Source: Mesorhizobium sp. M4B.F.Ca.ET.203.01.1.1
GTDB taxonomy: Bacteria; Pseudomonadota; Alphaproteobacteria; Rhizobiales; Rhizobiaceae
NCBI RefSeq assembly: GCF_004791025.1
Contig: NZ_SRUO01000005.1
Span: 310,001-374,000, forward strand
Direction of reading: 5' to 3'
DNA: 64,000 nt
Both the position numbers and the translations under genes were made by a program. The notes beneath the pieces are model-generated. The model saw nothing but the letters and a program-made list of their open reading frames with translations, was not told where the DNA came from and did no database searches. Below are positions 40,222 to 48,571 of this stretch, piece by piece (the first letter of the stretch is position 1; every line of letters starts with the position of its first letter).

Positions 40222-41505
40222 TCAGACGGCTGCCAACGCCTGGGTCAGGTCGGCGAGCAGGTCGTCCGGATGCTCAACGCCGATCGACAGCCTCACCGTG
40301 GTCTCGAGCACGCCGATGCGCTGGCGCACTTCGAAGGGAATACCAGAATGGGTCATGGCCGCCGGATGGCTGGCGAGCGATTCCGTTCCGCCGAGGCTTA
40401 CCGCCAGCTTGAAGATCTGCAGGGCGTTGAGAAAGGCGAACGCCGCCTTCTGCCCCCCGCGAATGTCGAAGGAGAAGGTCGAGCCGGCGCCGCCGCACTG
40501 CGCCCGATAGGTGCGGCCCGAAGGCGTGTCCTCGCCCAGGAACGGCAGATAATGCACCTTCTCGACCTTGGCATGGTCGCGCAGGAATTCGGCGACCAGG
40601 CGCGCATTGTCGTTCGCGCGTTCCATGCGGATCGACAGCGTCTCCAGCGAGCGGCCGAGCATCCAGCAGGAATGCGGGTCGAGCTGCGTGCCGATCGCGC
40701 CGCGCAGCGCCTTGATCGGCTTGGTGACCGCCTTGCTGCCCATCGCGGCGCCGGCGATCAGGTCGGAATGGCCGCCGACATATTTGGTCAGCGAATAGAC
40801 CGAAACGTCGGCGCCGTGTTCGATCGGCCGCTGGAACACCGGACCCAGCAGCGTGTTGTCGCAGACGATGATCGGCTTCGTCCCTTGCCCTGCGCCGATT
40901 TCGTCGGCGATCCTGCGCATCAGCGCGATGTCGACAAGGCTGTTGGTCGGATTTGACGGCGTCTCGATCAGGATGACCGACACCCGGCCCTTGGCCATTG
41001 CCGTATCGGCGGCCGCGCGAACCGCCACCTCGTCGACGCCGTCTGCGAAGCCGACCGCCTCTATGCCGAAGCCGGCGAGCGTGCGCGTCAGGAGCGTTTC
41101 GGTGCCGCCATAGAGCGGCTGCGAATGCAGGATGACGTCACCCGGGCGGGCATAGGCGAGAAGGGTCGTTGCGATCGCCGACATGCCGGACGAGAACAGG
41201 ATGCAGGCGTCCGTGCCCTCGTAGACCGCCAGCCGGTCCTCGACGATCTCGCTGTTGGGATGGTTGAAGCGCGAATAGACCAGACCCGAAGCCGTGCCGC
41301 TCGAAGGTTCCTTGCGACCGGAGGTGTAGTCGAAGAAGTCGCGTCCCTCTTCCGCCGATTTGAACACGAAGGTCGAGGTGAGGAACACCGGCGGCTTGAC
41401 GGCGCCCTCCGAAAGCTGCGGATCGAAGCCATAGCTCAGCATCAGCGTCTCCGGATGGAGCTTGTGGTTGCCGATGTGGGTTTTCGACGGGCGCGGCGCG
41501 GTCAT
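40222..41505 (-). CDS. Cystathionine gamma-synthase family PLP enzyme (methionine gamma-lyase-like)
   Basis: PLP gamma-family enzyme of 427 residues. Recognisable are [17 protein letters not shown], the PLP-phosphate FSSGMSA at 104-110, QPLYGGTE with the active-site Tyr, ETPSNPT, CDNT and the Schiff-base lysine in [12 protein letters not shown] (K241). It is longer than the 371-residue paralogue at 6.1 kb. An Lrp-type regulator gene is divergent 122 bases away, the arrangement typical of substrate-induced amino-acid catabolism, so methionine or homocysteine degradation is likelier than synthesis. The ATG at 41505 follows GCAGGAAA. Confidence 0.83.
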   Translation of the reverse strand: MTAPRPSKTHIGNHKLHPETLMLSYGFDPQLSEGAVKPPVFLTSTFVFKSAEEGRDFFDYTSGRKEPSSGTASGLVYSRFNHPNSEIVEDRLAVYEGTDACILFSSGMSAIATTLLAYARPGDVILHSQPLYGGTETLLTRTLAGFGIEAVGFADGVDEVAVRAAADTAMAKGRVSVILIETPSNPTNSLVDIALMRRIADEIGAGQGTKPIIVCDNTLLGPVFQRPIEHGADVSVYSLTKYVGGHSDLIAGAAMGSKAVTKPIKALRGAIGTQLDPHSCWMLGRSLETLSIRMERANDNARLVAEFLRDHAKVEKVHYLPFLGEDTPSGRTYRAQCGGAGSTFSFDIRGGQKAAFAFLNALQIFKLAVSLGGTESLASHPAAMTHSGIPFEVRQRIGVLETTVRLSIGVEHPDDLLADLTQALAAV

Positions 41506-41627
41506 GGCTATTTCCTGCTTTCGAGGAGTGTTGCCCCGCAATTTATGCCATCCCCATCATGCAGTCCTTGCTATTTTTGGGCTCGCGTGGCTGCGTTCCC
41601 GCAATGAATTGCCTGGAGAGCCCGAAA

Positions 41628-42086
41628 GTGCAGCAGAAGATAGCCGACGATTTCGACCGCAAGATCCTGCGTGAACTGCAAGCCGACGCCCGCATCACCA
41701 ACAACGAGCTTGCCGAGCGGATCGGGTTGTCGCCGTCGCCCTGCCTGCGGCGCGTGCGGCGTTTGGAGGAAGCCGGCGTCATCAGAGGCTATACCGCCTT
41801 GGTCGATCCGGCCGCCTTCGGCTGGGGCATGGTCGCCATCGCCACCATCCGGCTCAGCCGCCAGAACGAGGACGAGATCGTCATGTTCGAGGAAGCGATC
41901 CGCGGCTGGGATGAGGTGCTGGAATGCCACCTCGTCACCGGCTCGCGCGACTATGTGCTGAAGGTGGTGGCAGGAAGCCTCGAGCAGTACGAGCGCTTCA
42001 TCAAGGAAAAGATCGCGCGACTGAAATGCGTCGCCTCGATCGAGACCAGCTTCGTCATGAACACCATAAAGGAACGGCGCCTCTGA
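41628..42086 (+). CDS. Lrp/AsnC family transcriptional regulator
   Basis: Feast/famine-type regulator, 152 residues from the GTG at 41628, which has GGAGAG at 7 bases spacing; upstream ATGs (41559, 41604) would give a non-conserved extension. HTH at about 5-55 (DDFDRKILRELQADARITNNELAERIGLSPSPCLRRVRRLEEAGVI in two blocks) and an AsnC/RAM ligand-binding domain at about 65-145 with the VLECHLVTGSRDYVLKVV block. Divergent from the methionine gamma-lyase-like gene, whose local activator it probably is. Its stop codon sits in a terminator hairpin. Confidence 0.88.
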   Translation: MQQKIADDFDRKILRELQADARITNNELAERIGLSPSPCLRRVRRLEEAGVIRGYTALVDPAAFGWGMVAIATIRLSRQNEDEIVMFEEAIRGWDEVLECHLVTGSRDYVLKVVAGSLEQYERFIKEKIARLKCVASIETSFVMNTIKERRL

Positions 42087-42096
42087 GGCGCCGTTC
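42072..42096 (+). terminator. Terminator hairpin overlapping the Lrp stop codon
   Basis: GAACGGCGCC (42072-42081) pairs with GGCGCCGTTC (42087-42096) around TCTGA, which holds the stop codon. Only TCTC follows, so U-tract support is weak. Confidence 0.6.
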
Positions 42097-42126
42097 TCGA
42101 GATCGGGATGTCAGCGTTCAGCCGGC

Positions 42127-43098
42127 CTACTTGATCGCCTTGTCGGTGATCGCCGTGGTGTACGCGCCTTCCGGCTGCTTGGTGATGATCTTCTGGTCGA
42201 GCAGCGCCTTGGCGGTGCGCTCATAGGCTTCCGGAATCAGCTTGCCATCGGCATTGTCGATCAGCTTGGCGACTTCGCCCATCATCCGCTTCTGGTGATT
42301 CTCGTCCTGGCCGCCATTGTCCATGACGATGCCGGCTGCCTCGTCGGAGTTGTCCACGGCATATTTCCAGCCCTTCATCGAAGCGCGCACGAAACGCACC
42401 ATCTTGTCCTCGAAGGCCGGATCCTTGAGCTTGTCTCCCAACGCATAGAGCCCGTCTTCGAGCAAATCGTTGCCCATGGCCGAGTAGTTGAACACGGTGA
42501 GCTGTTCCGGCTTGTAGCCGGCGTCGATCAGCTGCCAGTACTCGTTATAGGTCATGACCGAGATGCAGTCCGCCTGCTTCTGGATCAGCGGCTGCACGTC
42601 GAAGCTCTGCTTCAGCACGGTGACGCCGTCCGGGCCGCCCTCGGTCTTGAGGCCGAGCTTGTTCATCCAGGCGTAGAACGGATACTCGTTGCCGAAGAAC
42701 CAGACGCCGAGCGTGTGGCCCTTGAAGTCGGCTTCGGTCTTGATCGGGCCGTCCTTCGGGCAGACCAACTCCATGCCGGCCTTCTTGAAGGGCTGGGCGA
42801 TGTTGACCAGCGGCACGCCCTTCTCGCGCGCGGCAAGCGCGCCGCCCATCCAGTCGACGATGACGTCGGCGCCGCCGCCGGCGATTACCTGCTCGGGAGC
42901 GATATCGGGGCCGCCCGGCTTGATGTCGACGTCGAGGCCCTCGGCTTCGTAGAAGCCCTTGGCCTTGGCGACATAGTAGCCGGCGAACTGGGCCTGCGTG
43001 ACCCACTTCAGCTGCAGCGTCACCTTGTCGGCGGCCATCGCCTGGAAAGCGGCCAGCGACATCGCGCCGGCCAGGACAGGAATAATCAGTCTTTTCAT
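42127..43098 (-). CDS. ABC transporter substrate-binding protein, NMT1/THI5-like
   Basis: Periplasmic solute-binding protein of 323 residues: signal peptide to about 22 (cleavage after AMA), then an NMT1-type fold beginning with VTLQLKWVTQAQFAGYYVAKAKGFYEAEGLDVDI, the signature of pyrimidine-precursor and riboflavin binders, then GGADVIVDWMGGALAARE. Last gene of a four-gene ABC operon (ATPase, two permeases, this protein). The family often binds hydroxymethylpyrimidine or N-formyl-aminomethylpyrimidine. Next to a uracil-degradation cluster, a pyrimidine ligand is plausible. GAGGG precedes the ATG at 43098. Confidence 0.85.
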   Translation of the reverse strand: MKRLIIPVLAGAMSLAAFQAMAADKVTLQLKWVTQAQFAGYYVAKAKGFYEAEGLDVDIKPGGPDIAPEQVIAGGGADVIVDWMGGALAAREKGVPLVNIAQPFKKAGMELVCPKDGPIKTEADFKGHTLGVWFFGNEYPFYAWMNKLGLKTEGGPDGVTVLKQSFDVQPLIQKQADCISVMTYNEYWQLIDAGYKPEQLTVFNYSAMGNDLLEDGLYALGDKLKDPAFEDKMVRFVRASMKGWKYAVDNSDEAAGIVMDNGGQDENHQKRMMGEVAKLIDNADGKLIPEAYERTAKALLDQKIITKQPEGAYTTAITDKAIK

Positions 43099-43139
43099 GT
43101 TTTTACCCTCTGAAGTTAGCACCCTTAAACCCACCGCCC

Positions 43140-44294
43140 CTATCCACCACGGACAGAGGGATGCCAAAACGTGACGGCTCTTTCGACAAGAGCGACCACG
43201 CCATAAAAGACCGAACCCGCCAGTGCTGCAACTGCGATTTCGGCCCAGACCATGTCGATGTTCATCCGCCCGACCTCGGTCGAAATGCGGAATCCCATGC
43301 CGACGACGGGCGTGCCGAAGAACTCCGCGACGATGGCGCCGATCAGCGCCAGCGTCGAGTTGATCTTCAGCGCGTTGAAGATGAAGGGAGCGGCGGCCGG
43401 CAACCTGAGCTTGATGAGCGTCGGCCAATAGCCCGACGCATAGGTGCGCATCAAGTCGCGCTCCATATGGCCGGAAGCGGCAAGCCCGGCGACCGTGTTC
43501 ACCAGCATCGGGAAGAAGGTCATGATGATGACGACCGCCGCCTTTGACTGCCAGTCGAAGCCGAACCACATCACCATGATCGGCGCCACGCCGATGATCG
43601 GCAGCGCCGAGACCATGTTGCCGATCGGCAAGAGCCCGCGCCTGAGGAACGGCACGCGGTCGGCCGCGATCGCCGCGAGGAAGCCGGCGCCGCTGCCGAC
43701 GACATAGCCGAAGATCACCGCCTTGAAGATGGTCTGTCGGACATCGGCGCCGAGTACCGGCAGCGAACCGGCGATGCGCGCGCCGATGGCGCTTGGCGGC
43801 GGCAACAGGATGAAGGGAATGCCGGCTCCCCGGGTCACCGCTTCCCAGATGATCAGGATCCAGGCGCCGAAGATCGCCGGGATGATCAGCCGCAGGGCGG
43901 TCCGCACCCAGTTCGCCACCGGGCGCAGCGAAGACAGCACCGCCACACAGCGCCATCCCAGCAGCCAGGCCGCGGCGAGCAGCAGGAAGAATGGCGCCAG
44001 CGCCGTGCCTTCATAGCCGTTTATGCCCGTGATCAGCAGCCAGGCGGCGAGATGCGCGCCGATGAAAAGCACCAGGGCCTCGACGATCGTGGACAGCCTG
44101 GCCATCGAGGCAAGAGCTGCCAGCAGCAGCAAGCCGAACATCAGCCCCTTCGTCGCAAGGTAGGGATAGTCGAAAGACGCTTCAGGTTGCGCCAGCGCCG
44201 CCGCTTCCGGCTTCGACATCGCGCCGAGTGCCAAGGCGATCAGGCATAGCAGGATCGCCAGCAGCCCTTGCCAGGATGGTTTTAGCCAACTCAT
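43140..44294 (-). CDS. ABC transporter permease with N-terminal membrane extension
   Basis: Inner-membrane permease of 384 residues. The C-terminal 250 residues are a BPD_transp_1 domain (SsuC/TauC-like) with the EAA-loop region ASGYWPTLIKLRLPAAAPFIFNALK; residues 1-135 add about four further hydrophobic segments (8-26, 49-65, 69-94, 97-115) not found in standard 250-270-residue members. The ATG at 44294 overlaps the stop of the preceding permease gene (ATGA). It should form a heterodimer with that permease. Confidence 0.86.
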   Translation of the reverse strand: MSWLKPSWQGLLAILLCLIALALGAMSKPEAAALAQPEASFDYPYLATKGLMFGLLLLAALASMARLSTIVEALVLFIGAHLAAWLLITGINGYEGTALAPFFLLLAAAWLLGWRCVAVLSSLRPVANWVRTALRLIIPAIFGAWILIIWEAVTRGAGIPFILLPPPSAIGARIAGSLPVLGADVRQTIFKAVIFGYVVGSGAGFLAAIAADRVPFLRRGLLPIGNMVSALPIIGVAPIMVMWFGFDWQSKAAVVIIMTFFPMLVNTVAGLAASGHMERDLMRTYASGYWPTLIKLRLPAAAPFIFNALKINSTLALIGAIVAEFFGTPVVGMGFRISTEVGRMNIDMVWAEIAVAALAGSVFYGVVALVERAVTFWHPSVRGG

Positions 44295-45169
44295 GCCGGC
44301 CTCCCGCCCATGGCGCGGTCGACCAGGCGGCCGGCAACGCCGACCACCATCACCAGCAGCGCCGCCACGATGGAACCGGCGACCAGCGCCGACCAGATGT
44401 CGATGGACTGGCTGTAATAGGCGCCGGAAAGCAGCTTGGCGCCGATGCCGGCGACGGCGCCGGTCGGCAGCTCGCCGACGATGGCGCCGACCAGGCTTGC
44501 CGCCACCGCGACCTTCATCGAGGTGAACAGGAACGGCACCGATGCCGGCACCCTCAGCTTCCAGAAGGTCTGCGCGCGGCTGGCATTGTAGGTATGCATC
44601 AGGTCGAGATGCATGAGTTCCGGCGAGCGCAGACCCTTCACCATGCCGACAGTCACCGGGAAGAAAGACAGGTAGGTCGAGATCAGCGCTTTCGGGATCA
44701 GCCCGGTGATGCCGACCGCCGCCAGCACCACGATGATCATCGGCGCAACGGCCAGGATGGGGATGGTCTGCGAGGCGATGACCCACGGCATCAGGCTACG
44801 GTCGAGCGTCGCCACATGCACGATGCCGACGGCAATGACGATGCCGAGCGCGGTGCCGAAGGCAAAGCCGAGCAGCGTCGACGACAGCGTCACCCAGGCG
44901 TTGTAGACCAGGCTGCGGTTCGAGGTGACGGACCGCAGGAAGGTGTTCTCGAAGAAATTCACCGCAACCTGGTGCGGCGCCGGCAGCGTCGGCTTCGGCT
45001 GCGACAGCGTCTTGCCGATGAATTCGGCGGTGCCGGGGGTTTCGTTGGCGCGTTGGTCGAGATCGCGCTGGAACGGCGCGTTGAGGACGACGGCGAAAAC
45101 GTACCAGGCGACCACCACGGCCGCGAGGATGGTTGTGACGGGGATGATTTTCGAGCGGAAGGAGTCCAT
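44291..45169 (-). CDS. ABC transporter permease
   Basis: Inner-membrane permease of 292 residues, BPD_transp_1 family, with membrane segments near 10-32 and five more between 95 and 285, a long periplasmic loop (about 33-90), and the EAA-loop THTYNASRAQTFWKLRVPASVPFLF-like stretch (shown here in abbreviated form from MHTYNASR). The ATG at 45169 follows GGAAGGA on the minus strand. Its stop overlaps the next permease start. Second gene of the ATPase-permease-permease-SBP operon. Confidence 0.86.
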   Translation of the reverse strand: MDSFRSKIIPVTTILAAVVVAWYVFAVVLNAPFQRDLDQRANETPGTAEFIGKTLSQPKPTLPAPHQVAVNFFENTFLRSVTSNRSLVYNAWVTLSSTLLGFAFGTALGIVIAVGIVHVATLDRSLMPWVIASQTIPILAVAPMIIVVLAAVGITGLIPKALISTYLSFFPVTVGMVKGLRSPELMHLDLMHTYNASRAQTFWKLRVPASVPFLFTSMKVAVAASLVGAIVGELPTGAVAGIGAKLLSGAYYSQSIDIWSALVAGSIVAALLVMVVGVAGRLVDRAMGGRPA

Positions 45170-45184
45170 CAGCGCTGCCCCTCT

Positions 45185-45205
45185 CCTCTCCCCGCCGGGG
45201 AGAGG
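45185..45205. repeat. Intergenic CCTCTCCCCG/CGGGGAGAGG palindrome
   Basis: A 10-bp perfect inverted repeat around a single C, in the 156-base gap between the ATPase and first permease genes. CTCTCCCC..GGGGAGAG elements followed by GTGGCC are widely repeated between genes of rhizobia (recalled, not searched). It may reduce read-through or stabilise mRNA inside the operon. Confidence 0.6.
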
Positions 45206-45325
45206 GTGGCCGGAGCGAAGCGAAGGCCGAAGGCGTGGTTGGCCGCTCCCTTCACGCACGCCGCATCGCGGGCGCTCCGCCCTGGGATGACGAAGGCGCG
45301 GGCAGGCGCTCGCTCCTGACGGCGC

Positions 45326-46117
45326 TCAATCATCATAGCTGTGCCCTGCCCGGAGGCCGTCGCGCACGCGCGCGGCGATCGCCAAAAACTCCGGCGTCTC
45401 GCGGATGTCGAGCGGCCGCTTTCTTGGCAGCGTCGATTCGATGACGTCGCTGACGCGGCCCGGCCGCGGCGACATCACGACGATGCGCGTCGAGAGGTAC
45501 ACCGCCTCGGGGATGGAGTGGGTGACGAAGCAGATCGTCTTGTTGGTCCGCTCCCACAATTCCAGAAGCTGTTCATTCAAATGGTCGCGCACGATCTCGT
45601 CGAGCGCGCCGAACGGTTCGTCCATCAGGAGCAAGTCGGCGTCGAAAGCGAGCGCACGGGCGATCGAGGCGCGCTGCTGCATGCCGCCGGAAAGCTGCCA
45701 GGGGTATTTCTTCTCGAAGCCGGCGAGGTTGACCAGTTCCAGCGTGCGCTTGATGCGCTCCGCCTGCTCTGCCTTGGACAGGCCGATGATCTCCAGCGGC
45801 AGCGCCACATTGCGCTCGATCGTGCGCCACGGGAAAAGGGCGGCTGCCTGGAAGACATAGCCATAGGCGCGTTTCTCGCGCGCCTGCTCCGGCGTCATGC
45901 CGTTGACCGAGATCGCTCCCGAGGTTGGCTTCTCCAGGTCGGCGATGACCCTGAGCAAGGTCGTCTTGCCGCAACCGGACGGGCCGATGAAGGAGACGAA
46001 TTCGCCCTTGCCGATGGTGAGGTCGACATTGGACAGCGCCTGCACCGGACCGTCATTGGTCTGGAAGGTGAGGCCTAGCTTGCTTGCCGAAACGACGGCT
46101 GGCGACTGTCCGGTCAT
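45326..46117 (-). CDS. ABC transporter ATP-binding protein
   Basis: Cytoplasmic ATPase (SsuB/TauB/nitrate type) of 263 residues energising the adjacent permeases. Walker A GPSGCGKTT near 47-55, Q-loop FQAAALFPW, signature LSGGMQQR and Walker B LLLMDEPFGALD are intact, with the H-loop in THSIPEA. The ATG at 46117 is favoured, the preceding in-frame segment being Gly/Arg-rich and not conserved. First gene of the ABC operon and divergent from the cupin gene 130 bases away. Confidence 0.88.
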   Translation of the reverse strand: MTGQSPAVVSASKLGLTFQTNDGPVQALSNVDLTIGKGEFVSFIGPSGCGKTTLLRVIADLEKPTSGAISVNGMTPEQAREKRAYGYVFQAAALFPWRTIERNVALPLEIIGLSKAEQAERIKRTLELVNLAGFEKKYPWQLSGGMQQRASIARALAFDADLLLMDEPFGALDEIVRDHLNEQLLELWERTNKTICFVTHSIPEAVYLSTRIVVMSPRPGRVSDVIESTLPRKRPLDIRETPEFLAIAARVRDGLRAGHSYDD

Positions 46118-46247
46118 TGGCTGGCGCCTGCCCGTTCCCGTGCCTGCGGCGCCGGCTGGATTCCGATTGCTTTTATCGCGACGTTGTTTTCCACTCACCC
46201 TGCCCCATTGGCCTTGTCCCGCCAGCCCGACGCCCGGAGTTTCCCCG

Positions 46248-46652
46248 ATGTCGCTCAAACCGACTTGTCATCTTATCCGCCCCGAAAGCACTTATGAAGG
46301 CAAGCAGGGTTTGACCTATTTCGCCGGCATTGCCACCGAGTCGGTCGGCTCGTCCGGCATCTGCATGCACGTGCTCACCATGCCGCCCGGTGCCCGCGCC
46401 AAGGCGCATATGCATGAGAACCATGAGACGGCGATCTACGTGCTCTCCGGCGAGGTCCACACCTGGTATGGCGACCGCCTTGAGCATCACATCGTCGTCA
46501 AGGCCGGCGACCTGTTCTATATCCCCGCCGGCGTGCCGCATCTGCCCGCCAATCTGAGCGGCGCGCCCTCGTCGGCGGTCATCGCCCGCACCGATCCCAA
46601 CGAGCAGGAAAGCGTCGTCCTGCTGCCGGAACTGGATGCGCTGGTCGCCTGA
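46248..46652 (+). CDS. Single-domain cupin protein
   Basis: A 134-residue cupin_2 protein. The metal-binding first motif is visible as GARAKAHMHENHETAIYVLSGE (HxH plus E about 50-65, shown here without its full context) and the second as GDLFYIPAGVPHLPAN with its His. Such small cupins act as metal-dependent isomerases, dioxygenases or sensors; the activity cannot be deduced. GGAG lies 9 bases before the ATG. It is divergent from the ABC operon and converges on the small secreted gene, lying between the two parts of the pyrimidine region. Confidence 0.84.
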   Translation: MSLKPTCHLIRPESTYEGKQGLTYFAGIATESVGSSGICMHVLTMPPGARAKAHMHENHETAIYVLSGEVHTWYGDRLEHHIVVKAGDLFYIPAGVPHLPANLSGAPSSAVIARTDPNEQESVVLLPELDALVA

Positions 46653-46675
46653 GGCGGACGGAAACACTTTCTCCG

Positions 46676-47053
46676 TCATTTGCACCGGGAGACTTCTCCC
46701 ATGACATTGCCGTCCTCATCGGCGATCACCAGTCTCTTGGCGTTCTTGGCGCTGCGCTTGATGGTGAACTGGGCTGGTGACTCGCCCTCCTCGCCTTCCG
46801 CCTGGCATTGCGCCTTGACCAGCAGCGAGCCGTCGGCCTGTGCCTTCTTTTCGGTGAAGGTGCAGGCGCTCGCCACCGTGACGAATGCCTCGTCGGTCAA
46901 CAGCAGCATGTCCTCGGCATAGATTTCCTGGCCGTTCTTGTTGATGCAGCCGGATTTGTTGCCATAGGGTTTCGACAGGTCGATTGCCGCCGCGGAAGCC
47001 TGGCCGGCGACGAGCAGCGCTGCGGCCGCAAACGCAAAATGAGAAACGCGCAC
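46676..47053 (-). CDS. Small secreted protein, function unknown
   Basis: A 125-residue secreted protein with a GTG start at 47053 placed only 2 bases after the dihydropyrimidinase stop, so it is probably translated from the same mRNA. Signal peptide to about 22 (cleavage after ASA). The mature part has four cysteines (SGCINK, SACTF, AQCQAE and SRCK), likely two disulfides, and an acidic middle. I recognise no family. A role in pyrimidine catabolism is suggested only by operon position. Confidence 0.72.
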   Translation of the reverse strand: MRVSHFAFAAAALLVAGQASAAAIDLSKPYGNKSGCINKNGQEIYAEDMLLLTDEAFVTVASACTFTEKKAQADGSLLVKAQCQAEGEEGESPAQFTIKRSAKNAKRLVIADEDGNVMGEVSRCK

Positions 47054-47055
47054 GC

Positions 47056-48513
47056 TCAGACCCCGGTCGCCGGAATGCCGGTGCGTTCCACCTTGCGCGG
47101 CGCGCTGATCTCCTTCCAGGTCGACAGCGCCCGGTTGACCGCGGCGTTCGGCTCGCGGGCGACGAACTCGCCATGGCCGACCTTGGCCTTGACCTCCGCC
47201 TCCTCGATCGACAATTCGCCGCGCGAGAAGACGAAGCGCGGCAGGCCGGTCACCTCGAAGCCCTCGAACACGTTGTAGTCGATCACCGACTGCTGCTTCT
47301 TCGAGGTGATCGTCTTCTTGCGCTTCGGATCCCAGACCAGGATGTCGGCGTCCGCGCCTTCGACGATGGCGCCCTTCTTCGGATACATGTTGAGGATCTT
47401 GGCGATGTTGGTCGAGGTCACCGCGACGAACTCGTTCATCGTTAGCCGGCCGGTGTTGACGCCGGTGGTCCACAGCACCGGCAACCGGTCCTCGAGCCCG
47501 CCCGTGCCATTCGGAATTTTGGTGAAGTCGCCGGCGCCGTTGCGTTTCTGCTGCGTGGTGAACGAGCAATGGTCGGTCGCCACCACTTGCAGCGATCCCG
47601 CCTGCAGGCCGGCCCACAGCGAATCCTGGTGCAGCTTGTTGCGGAAGGGCGGGCTCATCACGCGGCGCGCGGCATGGTCCCAGTCCTTGTTGAAATATTC
47701 GGTCTCGTCGAGCGTCAGGTGCTGGATCAGCGGCTCGCCGAACACCCGCATCCCCTTCTGGCGCGCGCGGCGGATGGCCTCATGCGCCTGCTCGCAGGAG
47801 ACATGCACGACATAGAGCGGCACGCCGGCCATGTCGGCGATCATGATGGCGCGGTTGGTCGCCTCGCCTTCCACTTCCGGCGGGCGTGAATAGGCATGCC
47901 CCTCGGGGCCGTTGTTGCCGGCGGCGAGCAGCTTCTGAGAAAGGGCTGCAACCACGTCGCCATTCTCGGCATGCACCAGCGGCAGCGCGCCGAGATCGGC
48001 GCAGCGCTGGAACGACGCGTACATCTCGTCGTCGTCGACCATCAGCGCGCCCTTGTAGGCCATGAAGTGCTTGAACGAGGTGATGCCCCTGTCGACGACG
48101 GTCGCCATCTCGTCGAACACCTGTTTTCCCCACCAGGTGACCGCCATGTGGAATGAATAGTCGCAGGCCGCCTTCGAGGTCTTGTTGTCCCACATCTGCA
48201 ACGCTTCGAGCAGCGACTGTTTCGGCGCCGGCAGGCAGAAATCGACCACCATCGTCGTGCCGCCGGAAAGTGCCGCGCGGGTGCCGGATTCGAAATCGTC
48301 GGCCGAATAGGTGCCCATGAACGGCATTTCGAGATGGGTGTGCGGATCGATGCCGCCCGGCATGACGTAGCAGCCGGTGGCGTCGAACTCATGGTCGCCG
48401 TGCAGGTTCGAGCCGATGGCGACGATCTTGCCGTGCTGCATCAGCACGTCGGCCTTCCAGGTGCGGTCGGCCGTGACGATGGTGCCGTTCCTGATGACTT
48501 TGGTCATTTTCAT
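47056..48513 (-). CDS. hydA: Dihydropyrimidinase (D-hydantoinase)
   Basis: Second step of reductive pyrimidine breakdown: ring opening of dihydrouracil or dihydrothymine to N-carbamoyl-beta-amino acids by a binuclear zinc amidohydrolase. 485 residues, standard length. Zinc ligands H58 and H60 in DPHTH, the carboxylated lysine in FMAYKG (K154), H181 in VHAENGD, the YVVHVSC His and the Asp in ATDHCSF are present. ATG at 48513 or 48507 follows AGGGGA. It lies 58 bases after the amidase gene in one operon. Confidence 0.93.
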   Translation of the reverse strand: MKMTKVIRNGTIVTADRTWKADVLMQHGKIVAIGSNLHGDHEFDATGCYVMPGGIDPHTHLEMPFMGTYSADDFESGTRAALSGGTTMVVDFCLPAPKQSLLEALQMWDNKTSKAACDYSFHMAVTWWGKQVFDEMATVVDRGITSFKHFMAYKGALMVDDDEMYASFQRCADLGALPLVHAENGDVVAALSQKLLAAGNNGPEGHAYSRPPEVEGEATNRAIMIADMAGVPLYVVHVSCEQAHEAIRRARQKGMRVFGEPLIQHLTLDETEYFNKDWDHAARRVMSPPFRNKLHQDSLWAGLQAGSLQVVATDHCSFTTQQKRNGAGDFTKIPNGTGGLEDRLPVLWTTGVNTGRLTMNEFVAVTSTNIAKILNMYPKKGAIVEGADADILVWDPKRKKTITSKKQQSVIDYNVFEGFEVTGLPRFVFSRGELSIEEAEVKAKVGHGEFVAREPNAAVNRALSTWKEISAPRKVERTGIPATGV

Positions 48514-48571
48514 GTTCCCCTGTTCTAATCGCGCTTCTTTGCGAGCAGCGTTGAATTCTAGATTCCGGACC

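Noticed and set aside
45170..45325. Possible separate promoter between ABC ATPase and first permease
   Set aside because: Only a dispersed palindrome is visible; no promoter boxes could be supported.
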